DNA of 64,000 nt from Physcousia sp015060555. GTDB taxonomy: Bacteria; Bacteroidota; Bacteroidia; Bacteroidales; Bacteroidaceae. The DNA is taken from NCBI GenBank assembly GCA_015060555.1, contig SUYG01000020.1, forward strand, positions 57,518 through 121,517. The letters run 5' to 3'. The position numbers and the translations under genes are program-made. Under the pieces are notes generated by a model. It did no database searches. It worked only from the letters and a program-made list of their open reading frames with translations, and was not told the origin of the DNA. Positions 34,458 through 44,009 of this stretch are shown one piece after another; the first letter of the stretch is position 1; each line of letters opens with the position of its first letter.

Positions 34458-36257
34458 TTAGTTGTTGATACTGATTGATTCAGAATCCTTGTTATAGATA
34501 CTCTTCTGAGTCAAGTTCGGATTCTTTTTGACCTCCTGCTTGTTATAAGGCCAGAACAAATGAGCCCAACTTGGGAATGGATTCGAAGAGCCACGGGAGC
34601 CACACTTAGCGCCGATGCCGTTGAAGTCTCCAAGATTACCACCAGCCTGCTTGCTATAGCGGATCATGTCAAACCAGGTCTTACCTTCGAACATCAGTTC
34701 TGCACGACGTTCTTTACGGAGCAACGTTTGCAAAGCCTCCCGGTTAGATGCAGCAGGATTGGTGTTATTCAATTGCTGTGACGTGGAGGTGATAGAGCGG
34801 TTCGCTACGACCTCCAGAATGTCGAAGGCCTTCGACCACAAAGCTTGGTTGGCTTCGGTGGCATCCGAAGAGCTCTTCATCAGATAGGCTTCAGCCTTCA
34901 TCAACAGGATATCGGTCAGGCGATAGAAAATCCAGTTACGGTTCATCGCTGCTGGCAGTTCAAAAGGTGAAGATGTCGAGGAATAGTTTACATATTTGTT
35001 ACCAGAGGTAGAAATCATGAAACGTGATGCAACGCCCTTGCGGATAACGCCCTCAGAGTAGGCTTCATCACACTGCATGCTACAGTAGTAGCGCGTATCT
35101 GTCAGGCAGCGGAAAACATTCCATTTTCCAGAGGTTCCCTGGGCTTCCGATACGATATCGCTCATTGGACGCAACAGACCGGCACCTTCATTTACAACGC
35201 CATACTTCTTGTCAGTGTTACCCGTACCATAGAGGAATCCGAGCGCAGTGTTCTTGATATAAGGACTACTGATACCTGTGTTGTTGAAGGACAGCTCGAA
35301 GATACTCTCAAAGCTGTTGCCAGAACCAAAGATGGCATTGAAGACATCATTAGGATTGTTCTGGGAACTCTTGTAGAGATAGGTAGTGAAGTTGCCCGAC
35401 GAGGACGTCAGAGGCTCGGGAGCATAGGAGTTCAACATCATCGATTTGCCATAATTACGCTCGAAGTCGGTCTTCTTCACAGCCAGAATCTCATCAGCAC
35501 ATGCAATGACTTTGTCATAGTCTCCACGCCACAAATACATGTCACACAACATTGCATTGATGGCGGAACGAGTGATACGGTTGCAGTTGCTGTTGTATGT
35601 ACCCAAATCCCCATCAGCGTTCGAGGTGGCAGCATAATGCTCAAGAGCATTGGACTTCACAGACTCGAGGTCTGAGATGAGCTCGTTGAGAACGGTGTCA
35701 AACGAAGAGGGAGCCAAATTCTGTACTTCGTCCTCTTGCTGAACAGCGTCACGATAGAAGGGGACAGCGTCAAACGCACGGATGAGATACCAGTAGCACA
35801 GGGAACGCAAAGCTGTCATCTCGGCGATGGTAGCCTGCAGGTCTGTTTGGCGGTAGGCCGGATCTTTCTCATGCACCTCAGGCGCCATGCGAATGATGGT
35901 GTTACATTTATTGATGACATAATAGAACTGTGACCAGCTTGTAAACTGGTTCGAGGGCATCAGGTTGTTGACGAGAGCTTGATAGAGGTCGTCGTGGTCG
36001 CTGGCATTGGATGAGCCATCAACATCAGGGCCACGCAGGTCACCCCATATCAGACAGCGTGCGATGAAGTCTTCAGACTGCATGGCCGTATAGCATCCTG
36101 CAACCATTTGATCCACATCGTTCTTCTCATCCCAGAAATTATCCTCTGTGACCATATCTCTCGGCGTTATCTCCAAGAAATCGCCACAACTGATCATTAG
36201 CAGTCCGAAGCATGCAATACATGCCTGACAGACAATGGATAGCTTGATATATTTCAT
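34458..36257 (-). CDS. SusD-like surface lipoprotein
   Basis: 599 residues, a normal SusD length. Lipobox MISC (Cys24) is followed by GDFLEITPRDMVTEDNFW, the standard SusD N-terminus. TPR-like helices include ALRSLCYWYLIRAFDAVPFY and INAMLCDMYLWRGDYDKVIACADEI; the C-terminal RKERRAELMFEGKTWFDMIRY is the conserved SusD/RagB signature. It follows its SusC partner by 27 bp. Confidence 0.96.
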   Translation of the reverse strand: MKYIKLSIVCQACIACFGLLMISCGDFLEITPRDMVTEDNFWDEKNDVDQMVAGCYTAMQSEDFIARCLIWGDLRGPDVDGSSNASDHDDLYQALVNNLMPSNQFTSWSQFYYVINKCNTIIRMAPEVHEKDPAYRQTDLQATIAEMTALRSLCYWYLIRAFDAVPFYRDAVQQEDEVQNLAPSSFDTVLNELISDLESVKSNALEHYAATSNADGDLGTYNSNCNRITRSAINAMLCDMYLWRGDYDKVIACADEILAVKKTDFERNYGKSMMLNSYAPEPLTSSSGNFTTYLYKSSQNNPNDVFNAIFGSGNSFESIFELSFNNTGISSPYIKNTALGFLYGTGNTDKKYGVVNEGAGLLRPMSDIVSEAQGTSGKWNVFRCLTDTRYYCSMQCDEAYSEGVIRKGVASRFMISTSGNKYVNYSSTSSPFELPAAMNRNWIFYRLTDILLMKAEAYLMKSSSDATEANQALWSKAFDILEVVANRSITSTSQQLNNTNPAASNREALQTLLRKERRAELMFEGKTWFDMIRYSKQAGGNLGDFNGIGAKCGSRGSSNPFPSWAHLFWPYNKQEVKKNPNLTQKSIYNKDSESISINN

Positions 36258-36284
36258 AACTTGATAGTTCTTTAGGATGATTGA

Positions 36285-39200
36285 TTAGAAACCTATGGTG
36301 AGACCAAAGGTGTAGGATTTCGAACGCGGCGTCTTATTGTTGTCAGTCGTGACACCATAGCCACCATAGCCAATCTCAGGATCCACGCCCGTGTATTTTG
36401 TCAGGCAGAAAAGGTTGTTGGCACTGGCATAGACGTTGAGTTGCTTGATATGTGCTTTCTTCAACAACTTCGGGTCGAAGCTATAGCTCAACTGCAAGTA
36501 GTTCAAGCGCAGGAACGTGCCGTCTTCCACAAAACGGTCGCTGACGAGCGTGTTGTAGTTGGTAGAGTTCTCGGCACCGCCATTCAGGGCACGTGGGATG
36601 GTAGTGATGTCACCTTCCTTACGCCAGCGGTAATTGACGGCCTGGCTCTGGTTGTTATTGCTCGTCATAGCTTCCATATCCAAGCGTGCCATGTTCAAGA
36701 TGTCATATTTTACACGATAGTTGAACTGCGCATTCAGCGTAAAGCGGTCGTAATGGAGTTTGAAGCCGAAACCGCCCGTGAGCTTTGGCAATGAGTTACC
36801 CAGATAAACGATGTCCAACTGGTTGATATTACCATCGTGGTTCACGTCCTCATAGATGGCATCACCACCCTTGAAGCCGTAGCCCTGACGCGTTCCGTCC
36901 TTATATCCAAAGCGCTGCTGAATAGGATTGCCTTCAGCATCCTTGATATATTGGCCGTTTTCGTTGATGGCAATAGGGAATGTAATGCCACCGTCAATGC
37001 ACTCCTGCAGATTGGTGAAGCCTTGGTTCTTCAGCGCTGACGGCATCTTACCACGGGCTATTTCCTGAGCCGTGCGGTAGGAATACTGATAGACGCCCTT
37101 GGAACGGAAGCCATAGATGGAACCGAAGGGGTTATCCACCTGAACACGCTGCAGGACGCTGCGGTTTTTCTCTTCCCAGTCAATATTCAGTGTCTCCAGA
37201 ATCAACGGATCCATCTCGGTAATGACGTTTCGGTTGTTCGCAAAGTTCACGTTCAAGTCGAGGAAGAACTTACCTTTCTTCAACAGACGATCACCCAGGA
37301 TCTGGAACTCCCATCCCTTGTTGACCATGTCGCCGACATTGCGGTAGGCCAGGTCGTTCCAACCATTGGAACTGGGGATGCCTGCTCTGGGCATCAGCAT
37401 ATCCTTCGTGGTCTGATGGTAGAGTTCTACTACGAACTTCAGTCTGTCATCGAAGAAGCCCAAGTCGAAACCGATGTTCCATGTGTACTTGTTCTCCCAC
37501 TTGAGTTCTGTGAGCTTCAGGCCATTGGGATTCATGGCATAAGTTCCCATATAGGGGGCTCCCAATGAGAAGCTGTTCAAGTACAGATAATCAGCAATTG
37601 GTGGGTTACCAACCCAACCCCAACCCGGGCGCACACTGAGCATGGTCATCTTGACCTTGTCACGCATCACCTTCATCCAGGGCTCATCGATGATATTCCA
37701 TCGGCCTGAAACGGCGGGGAACCATCCCCAACGGTTGTTCTGGCCGAATTTGGTCGTTGCATCCAGTCGCATGGAGAATGCCACGCTGTAACGGCTCTTG
37801 TAAGAATAGTGTGTTGAGAAGGTGTAGTAGAGGCTGCGCCACTCATTGAAGCCGCTACCCATACCGCTCGGATAAGCACCTGAAGTGACGGTTTCCAAGG
37901 AGGTCGGAAGACGATACACGTTGGTGCTCTGGCTGCTGGAGCTGCCGCTGACAAGTTGGAAACGGCCCATCGCTAAGAGATAGTGATCCTCGTTCTTGAA
38001 GTGGGGCTGGAAGGTCAGCGTATGCGTCGTCGTGAAGGCCAGGTTCTTGCGGCTGTAATTGTACGCCGAACCATTATTATAATAAGGTGTACTTACAAGA
38101 GAACGCGGGAAACTCTGGTCTGTATAGTCATTATATACATTCATCACCACGCGGCCGTTGTAACGAAGCTGGTGGCTGTTGTCATCCAGACCCAGCAACT
38201 TGTACTCCAACTCCAACTCAGGCGTGATGTCGTAGGTCGTCTGGTCGTTTACTGCGTATTCGGCTGAAGCCAGCGGGTTGTGAGAATCGCGCTGGTCGTT
38301 GAAGCGATTAGAGAAGGGGTCTGTACCGCCGACAATACGCGAATCACCATGATTCGTGAAAGCATAGCTGGGAACGATGTAGTACTCGCCTGTGTTGTAT
38401 TCTTCGCCATTCGCATTATAATCATAGCGATACGGAGACAGGTTAGGCATCTTCGTGCGAGCAATACCCAGAAGGCCGTCGTAGTTACGATGATTCTTGG
38501 TATAGGTCAGCGCGAAGTTGGACATAATCTTGATGCGGTCATTGACGTAGTAGTCAAGAGCCATTCGCGTTGAGAAACGGTTCAGCTTTTGCTTGATGAT
38601 GGTTCCGGTCTCATGGTCATAACCGCCAGAGATACGGAAAAGCGTCTTGTCATCACCACCCGAAATACTGACGTAGTGGTTCTGACGCAGACCCGTCTGT
38701 GTCACGAGATCCACCCAGTCTGTGTTCTTATTGAACATCAGATACTCTGAATCGCTCTCCACGTAGTTGAGCTCCGGGATAAGGGAAATGAGTGTAGATT
38801 GCGTTGGGTTAAAGTAGGCTTCCTTCAACAACATCGTGTATTGGTCACCTGTCAGCAAATCCACGCCCTTGGGCTGGTGGGTAACGGTGAGCTTTCCAGA
38901 ATATGTCACTTGAGGTGCGCCTTTGTGACCACGTTTTGTCGTAATCTCGATGACGCCGTTAGCGCCCTGCGAACCCCAGATGGCAGTAGCTGCAGCATCC
39001 TTCAACACCTTGATGTCTTCGATATCCTCGGTGTTCACGTTCAACAGTTGTGCGAACTTCTCATCGTTGGCTGTAGCTGTGTCGAAGTCGCTCAAGTCAA
39101 CGCTCCACACGTTACCGTTTACCACGATAAGAGGTTCATTGCTGGTCAGTGTAGAAACGGTGGAAGCACCACGCAGTCGCATTGAAGTGCCAGCACCAAG

Positions 39201-39698
39201 GTCGCCTGAGTTGGCCACGATATCCAGACCGGCGATACGTCCCTGCAGCGCTTCATCCACAGATGTGATGCCGAGGCCCTCGAATTCCTTTGCCGAAATA
39301 CTCTGCTGCGAGAAGCTCACTTCGCGTTCAGGAATAGCCAGACCGGAAGTCTTGATTTTCTTCTTAGCCTTAACCTCGACCGTCTGTAGCTGCTTGGCAT
39401 TTTCGGACATCTGAATCTTAAAAACGGTCTTATTGATAGGCAGCACCTGTGTCACAAAACCCATATAACTGAACTTCACCTTGTTCTTCTGGCTCTTAAT
39501 AGGAAGAACGAAGTTACCGTTCATATCTGTTACGGTGGCGTTGACCATACGGTTTGACGCGTCAATCTCAACCACATTCACACCTGGCAGTACGTCGAAT
39601 TCGTCACTGACAGTACCGCTGATGCGGCTGATTTGTGCCATCGCCAGTGAGGATACTAGCATCAAGCCCATTGTCATGAATAATTTCAGTGCTTTCAT
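36285..39698 (-). CDS. SusC-like TonB-dependent receptor (first of operon)
   Basis: 1137-residue outer-membrane transporter. Signal peptide MKALKLFMTMGLMLVSSLAMA, regulatory-like domain (about 25-105), plug (about 130-260: SVDEALQGRIAGLD, GTSMRLRGAST, PLIVVNG, GSQGANGVIEITTKRG) and barrel ending in the aromatic TFGLTIGF. It closely matches the partial receptor at 1-1383, including EIDASNR, SGLAIPERE and HQPKG. Its ATG overlaps the stop of the fasciclin gene upstream (4 bp). Confidence 0.97.
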   Translation of the reverse strand: MKALKLFMTMGLMLVSSLAMAQISRISGTVSDEFDVLPGVNVVEIDASNRMVNATVTDMNGNFVLPIKSQKNKVKFSYMGFVTQVLPINKTVFKIQMSENAKQLQTVEVKAKKKIKTSGLAIPEREVSFSQQSISAKEFEGLGITSVDEALQGRIAGLDIVANSGDLGAGTSMRLRGASTVSTLTSNEPLIVVNGNVWSVDLSDFDTATANDEKFAQLLNVNTEDIEDIKVLKDAAATAIWGSQGANGVIEITTKRGHKGAPQVTYSGKLTVTHQPKGVDLLTGDQYTMLLKEAYFNPTQSTLISLIPELNYVESDSEYLMFNKNTDWVDLVTQTGLRQNHYVSISGGDDKTLFRISGGYDHETGTIIKQKLNRFSTRMALDYYVNDRIKIMSNFALTYTKNHRNYDGLLGIARTKMPNLSPYRYDYNANGEEYNTGEYYIVPSYAFTNHGDSRIVGGTDPFSNRFNDQRDSHNPLASAEYAVNDQTTYDITPELELEYKLLGLDDNSHQLRYNGRVVMNVYNDYTDQSFPRSLVSTPYYNNGSAYNYSRKNLAFTTTHTLTFQPHFKNEDHYLLAMGRFQLVSGSSSSQSTNVYRLPTSLETVTSGAYPSGMGSGFNEWRSLYYTFSTHYSYKSRYSVAFSMRLDATTKFGQNNRWGWFPAVSGRWNIIDEPWMKVMRDKVKMTMLSVRPGWGWVGNPPIADYLYLNSFSLGAPYMGTYAMNPNGLKLTELKWENKYTWNIGFDLGFFDDRLKFVVELYHQTTKDMLMPRAGIPSSNGWNDLAYRNVGDMVNKGWEFQILGDRLLKKGKFFLDLNVNFANNRNVITEMDPLILETLNIDWEEKNRSVLQRVQVDNPFGSIYGFRSKGVYQYSYRTAQEIARGKMPSALKNQGFTNLQECIDGGITFPIAINENGQYIKDAEGNPIQQRFGYKDGTRQGYGFKGGDAIYEDVNHDGNINQLDIVYLGNSLPKLTGGFGFKLHYDRFTLNAQFNYRVKYDILNMARLDMEAMTSNNNQSQAVNYRWRKEGDITTIPRALNGGAENSTNYNTLVSDRFVEDGTFLRLNYLQLSYSFDPKLLKKAHIKQLNVYASANNLFCLTKYTGVDPEIGYGGYGVTTDNNKTPRSKSYTFGLTIGF

Positions 39699-42676
39699 CT
39701 TCTATTGTACTTTATAGGTGATACTTTCGCTAAACGTTTCTTTACGCCTCCGGGAGCCGGTTCTGGTGTTGGGGTTGGGTCATTGGGAACGGGCAGCCAC
39801 TCGGGATATACCGGAGCTGGGAAGTCGGCAGGCAGGAATTGGTCGTCGGAGTAGATGAGAGCCTTGTCGATGAGATGAGTGACCACATACGACGAGCTGA
39901 AGATATCCTTGGGATTCGACCATTTGTTAGACGAGAATGTGCCGGAACCGAAGAGATACTGACGAGACATCTGATTGCTGTTCACGCCATCGTCGATGAC
40001 GTTGGCCGTTATCGGGTAGCCTTGAGGCTGGATCTTAAAGGTTCCGTTACCCACGGTGACATTCAACCTGCGGAAGCGGTTCAACTTCTCGTCGATGGCT
40101 GCGGTCTCAAAGATTCCTGTCGTGTCAGCACCACCGATATAAAGGGAACCGTCCTGGAAGTGGAAACGCAGGAAGTTGTCGATGACATCCTGCATCTGCT
40201 GGATGCGACTTTCGGCGACTTCTGCCATCGCGTCGATTTCAGCCTGACGGGCGTCATGTTCGGTTTCATCTGTGATAAGCGGCAGTTCAACCTTTGTGTA
40301 GTCATCCAGTGCAGTGATGAACTTAGCCCATTCATCCATTTGTTCCGTCGTAGGAAGCTTACCTGCATTCACGAGTGCATCGATTTCAGAATTCTGAGGG
40401 ATGTACACCGTATAATGGTAGTTACCAAAGAGTCGGATTGGATAACTGATGGTGGGGTGTGAGTCCATGCTCTCGTTAGCTTCTACGAAGGAGGCCTCTG
40501 TCAACAGACGCGCAAAGGAAGCGTATTCGGGATGAGCCTCCGTGTTAGTCATGAGCTGGAAGGGAGCGGTGATCGTGCTTTGGGGAAGAGCACTCAACAC
40601 ATAAGTGACACCATTACCCTTCTCCGTCATGTCGAAGGTGAGTTCAGGAGATACTGAAATGAATTCACCCTTCTCATACTGATAAGAACCTGCCAGACCC
40701 GTTACGGTGTTGCCGGACATCTCAGCAATGATGGGGCCACCAGCCTTGGTCTGATAAACCGTCTGTCCAGCATGCATTGCTTTGGCGCCACGCTGGCCAT
40801 GTACAACAATACTGTTGTCTAAAATGTCGTATAAGCGGTTGGCTATCGTCTGTATATCGGGAGATGTGGTTTTGGTGGTCATGTTGCCCTCTTCATCCAG
40901 CAAATAAGCCTCTGCATACAGCGGATTCTTCTTCTTGGCATCAATGTAGAAAATAAAAGCCGCAGGCTTCTTTTCAGCATAGGAATAAGGATCCACGTAG
41001 TAGCCAAAGGCCTTGTCAATACCGAGGAGGAAGCTATAGGTGCTGCTCATGGAGCTCAGATAAGCATCGAACTCGTTAAGTTTCCACGCCACGCGGACAG
41101 GATCGCTCTCGGACAACAACGTGGGATCATAAGTGATGATGCGGTTAGCAATCTGCATCTTCTTGGACTCATCTGTCTCGTCGGCAAACAGAAGTGCCGG
41201 GAAGCTCACAGACTGGTGCTTGGGAGCTGCGAAAACGCTGGTCAGCTCATACACTGCACCATTACAAGCCAGGAAGCAACTATCCACATCACCGGTGGTC
41301 AATCCCATGTCGTCCGAAGCAGTATTCTTCACCGTTGTGAACTTGCTGGGAACTGTGCTGCGGAAACTGGTTTGCATGCAGTTGTCAAGGAAGGGAATGA
41401 CGAGGTTGTCAGGAACCTTGTTCCAGTCGTAGTCGTACTTGGCACCAATGACAGAGCCATCACCATGAAGGTACTCAATCATCTTTTCATTGGTTGGGAC
41501 GAACATCGCTGCAGCATCATTGGCCATAGAGATGTGGCCGTCGCCGGTATAAAGCACATATTGATTCCATCCTGGATCAAAGCCACCATCGGAACCAGAA
41601 GCGCCCAAGCGGTTGATGACGTCAACCTCTGTGCCGCCGTCAGGTGTGTAGGCTGCAAGTCCGTGGTTCTGCGAGGAGTTGAAGTAGCGTTTTGTATAGA
41701 ATGTATCGCGCGAACCATCCTCGTTAATCAGAATACGATAAATTTCCGGGTAGCTGAAGCGTTCCAATAATTCCTTGAAGATGCTGAACTGAGGCTTGGA
41801 ATTGATAATCTCTGCCATATTGGGCAGGGGTTCCGGCACTTCATCCAAGATATGAATATAACCATTCTGACACGTAATATCCTGCAGATAGGTCTTACCG
41901 GCATCTTTATCGGGCCAACGGTTATCGTTCAGGGAAATAGGATGGCCATTGATGTAGCTTCGGTCGGTGGAATTAGAGGCACCATTTGTGATGCGGGAGA
42001 GGTCATCATCAGTGATGCCTGTTTGCGACATGAACTGCGGTAAGAAGTGTATCATGGGTGCTTCCGTCGCATCCTTGAAAATCTTGATGCTCTTCTTATC
42101 ACGCACATCAGCCCAATAGTCTATCTGTTCGCCATCCTCCGTTACGCGGTTCGGATTAATGGCAGGATAGTCTGTATCCTTCAATACAGGTATCGTGTCT
42201 TCCAACTCCACACGGGATTCGCGACGCATACAGACGCCCTCTGAAGGGTCAGTCGAGCCATTTGGCACATTGTCCAATAGCTCAATCAGGTATGCACTGT
42301 TAATCATCGAAGCCTTTAACAGGGTCTTCTTCTCAGCCTTAGACAACTGAGAGACTGAAGTGAGGCCTCGTTTAGAGAGGTAACGTCCCCAGGCAGCATC
42401 ATCTGCCACGAAGACCGTCATGCTGCCCGTCAGACGCAGCAGCTCTGGATAATGGGCATCTGCGAGGTCCGGGTCGTTGATCAGCGCCAATGTCTGCGTG
42501 AACTGACCGCGTTCCTCCAGCTCTTCGTAGATGCTGCTTCCTAACCATTCAGGCATTCCGGTGAGCAATTCGTCTTTACATGACGAAAAGCTCATCGTGC
42601 CGCCGAACAGCAGTAGAGCACCAAACACGGCACTCGCCCCTTTTGCGAGCCGCCGCTTGAGAATACTGTTTTCCAT
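39695..42676 (-). CDS. Fasciclin-repeat lipoprotein (first of operon)
   Basis: 993 residues. Lipobox SFSSC with Cys33 followed by Lys-Asp-Glu, matching the K(D/E)2 surface-export signal. About four fasciclin-like modules: 45-110 (GSSIYEELEERGQFTQTLALI ... MTVFVADDAAWGRYL), 290-440 (AAMFVPTNEKMIEYL), 500-620 (TYSFLLGIDKAFGYY) and 720-880 (YTVYIPQNSEIDALV). It ends with a Pro-rich tail (PNDPTPTPEPAPGG). It is a paralogue of the protein at 1414-3942 and heads the long operon. Confidence 0.88.
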   Translation of the reverse strand: MENSILKRRLAKGASAVFGALLLFGGTMSFSSCKDELLTGMPEWLGSSIYEELEERGQFTQTLALINDPDLADAHYPELLRLTGSMTVFVADDAAWGRYLSKRGLTSVSQLSKAEKKTLLKASMINSAYLIELLDNVPNGSTDPSEGVCMRRESRVELEDTIPVLKDTDYPAINPNRVTEDGEQIDYWADVRDKKSIKIFKDATEAPMIHFLPQFMSQTGITDDDLSRITNGASNSTDRSYINGHPISLNDNRWPDKDAGKTYLQDITCQNGYIHILDEVPEPLPNMAEIINSKPQFSIFKELLERFSYPEIYRILINEDGSRDTFYTKRYFNSSQNHGLAAYTPDGGTEVDVINRLGASGSDGGFDPGWNQYVLYTGDGHISMANDAAAMFVPTNEKMIEYLHGDGSVIGAKYDYDWNKVPDNLVIPFLDNCMQTSFRSTVPSKFTTVKNTASDDMGLTTGDVDSCFLACNGAVYELTSVFAAPKHQSVSFPALLFADETDESKKMQIANRIITYDPTLLSESDPVRVAWKLNEFDAYLSSMSSTYSFLLGIDKAFGYYVDPYSYAEKKPAAFIFYIDAKKKNPLYAEAYLLDEEGNMTTKTTSPDIQTIANRLYDILDNSIVVHGQRGAKAMHAGQTVYQTKAGGPIIAEMSGNTVTGLAGSYQYEKGEFISVSPELTFDMTEKGNGVTYVLSALPQSTITAPFQLMTNTEAHPEYASFARLLTEASFVEANESMDSHPTISYPIRLFGNYHYTVYIPQNSEIDALVNAGKLPTTEQMDEWAKFITALDDYTKVELPLITDETEHDARQAEIDAMAEVAESRIQQMQDVIDNFLRFHFQDGSLYIGGADTTGIFETAAIDEKLNRFRRLNVTVGNGTFKIQPQGYPITANVIDDGVNSNQMSRQYLFGSGTFSSNKWSNPKDIFSSSYVVTHLIDKALIYSDDQFLPADFPAPVYPEWLPVPNDPTPTPEPAPGGVKKRLAKVSPIKYNRR

Positions 42677-42777
42677 TCAGTTATTTAATGTTAATTAGTT
42701 GTTTTCTTTTTGGTTACGATGCCCGCATGGCACGCTGTAGTAGGAATAAAACAATCTATCTTTCGATTTATTGGTGT

Positions 42778-42785
42778 CAAAATTA
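42778..42785 (-). promoter_or_regulatory. Likely -7 element of the fasciclin/SusCD operon
   Basis: Minus-strand TAATTTTG matches TAnnTTTG and would give a leader of about 95 nt. No clear TTTG lies 19-21 nt upstream, which would suit a promoter that needs an activator. Confidence 0.45.
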
Positions 42786-42860
42786 CACAAAAATTGAATA
42801 ACGTTACATAAAAAACAAAGAAAAAACAAAGAATGTGTTCTATAACATAAAAATCGATTA

Positions 42861-42991
42861 TACAAAAGACCATGCTCTTCAAGCCGAAAGAGCAAGGTCT
42901 TCAAGCCGAAAGAGCAAGGTCTTCATAAAACAAGACCATGGCCTTCATTTTTTAAGGTCAAGTCCTTCATGCGATAAGGTCAAGTCCTTAT
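42861..42991 (-). repeat. Six tandem near-palindromic units (iteron-like array)
   Basis: Six units of 20-24 bp lie head to tail at 42861-42880, 42881-42902, 42903-42926, 42927-42948, 42949-42970 and 42971-42991. On the minus strand each contains AAG-NNC-N-TG-NN-CTT, for example GAAGACCTTGCTCTT (twice), GAAGAGCATGGTCTT, GAAGGCCATGGTCTT and GAAGGACTTGACCTT. Paired changes keep the AAG...CTT symmetry. The spacing is about two DNA turns. The array lies between the panB terminator and the operon promoter. Confidence 0.8.
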
Positions 42992-43031
42992 AAAAAAAGG
43001 AAACATCCTTTCTTGGCGAAGGGATGTTTCC
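42992..43031 (-). terminator. Rho-independent terminator of panB
   Basis: On the minus strand a 13-bp stem (GGAAACATCC paired with GGATGTTTCC, extended by three pairs, one of them G-U) with a 7-nt loop is followed by seven T. It lies 40 bp after the panB stop. Confidence 0.88.
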
Positions 43032-43070
43032 GATACCTATTATATATATGATGATGAATGCTACAGGACT

Positions 43071-43892
43071 CTAATACTGTTCGTCAGCGTTGGGGAAGTC
43101 ACGGCTCTTCACATCCGAGACATAATTGCCTATGGCATCGGTCATCACATCGAAGAGATTGGCATAGCGGCGCAGGAACTTGGGCGAGAAACCTTTATTC
43201 ATGCCGAGCATATCGTGAACCACCAGCACCTGACCATCGCAGGCGCCACCAGCACCAATACCGATAATGGGGATGTTCACGCTTGCAGTAACATCTTGTG
43301 CCAGCAGCGCCGGAATTTTCTCAAGCACAATGGCAAAGCAGCCCACATCCGCCAACGCCAACGCATCGTTGCGCAACTTCTCGGCTTCGGCGGCTTCCTT
43401 CGCGCGCACGGCGTACGTACCAAATTTATTAATGCTCTGCGGTGTCAGTCCCAGATGACCCATCACAGGGATTCCAGCATCTAAGATAAGCTTCACGGCA
43501 GGGATGATTTCCACGCCTCCTTCCAACTTCAACGCATCACAGCCTGTCTCCTGCATAATCCTGATGGCATTGCGTACTGCATCCTGAGGATCCACCTGAT
43601 AAGTTCCAAAAGGCATATCGCACACAACAAGTGCTCGCTTCACACCACGTACCACGCTGCGAGCGTGATAGATCATCTGGTCCAGCGTGATGGGGAGTGT
43701 CGTCAGATTACCGGCCATCGTGTTCGAGGCACTGTCACCGACGAGGATGACATCAACACCAGCGCCATCTACAATCTGCGCCATCGTGTAATCATAGGAG
43801 GTGAGCATAGCTATCTTCTTGCCGCCCTGCTTCATCTCAAAAAGGCGATGTGTGGTCACCTTTCGTGTATCATCTACCAAATAACCAGCCAT
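43071..43892 (-). CDS. panB: 3-methyl-2-oxobutanoate hydroxymethyltransferase
   Basis: Makes ketopantoate from alpha-ketoisovalerate with methylenetetrahydrofolate, the first committed step to pantothenate and CoA. 273 residues, a normal length. Metal-binding Asp53 (VGDSASN) and Asp92 (VVCDMPFGTYQ), KLEGGVEI, PVMGHLGLTPQS and GIGAGGACDGQVLVVHDMLG are all present. It stands alone with its own terminator and a -7 element at 43943-43950, divergent from the flippase gene. Confidence 0.97.
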   Translation of the reverse strand: MAGYLVDDTRKVTTHRLFEMKQGGKKIAMLTSYDYTMAQIVDGAGVDVILVGDSASNTMAGNLTTLPITLDQMIYHARSVVRGVKRALVVCDMPFGTYQVDPQDAVRNAIRIMQETGCDALKLEGGVEIIPAVKLILDAGIPVMGHLGLTPQSINKFGTYAVRAKEAAEAEKLRNDALALADVGCFAIVLEKIPALLAQDVTASVNIPIIGIGAGGACDGQVLVVHDMLGMNKGFSPKFLRRYANLFDVMTDAIGNYVSDVKSRDFPNADEQY

Positions 43893-43942
43893 AATCTTTG
43901 TGAAAATAAAGAGTATTTTTGTTTTTTTTTAAATTTTGGGCG

Positions 43943-43981
43943 CAAAATTACATAATTCTCAACATTTTTACACTATCTTTG
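43943..43981. promoter_or_regulatory. Two divergent -7 elements (panB and flippase)
   Basis: TAATTTTG on the minus strand (43943-43950) points to panB, and TATCTTTG on the plus strand (43974-43981) points to the flippase gene. Neither has a convincing -33 TTTG, and the two promoters overlap. The plus-strand element puts the RNA start near 43988, supporting the ATG at 44010. Confidence 0.5.
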
Positions 43982-44009
43982 CACGCAAATTTTGACTTTT
44001 AGGCATAAA

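Noticed and set aside
42861..42991. CRISPR array
   Set aside because: Units are only 20-24 bp, near-palindromic and without distinct spacers; no cas gene is nearby.
43992..44009. TTG start extending the flippase by six residues
   Set aside because: It would leave almost no leader behind TATCTTTG 43974-43981; the ATG at 44010 fits the family N-terminus.
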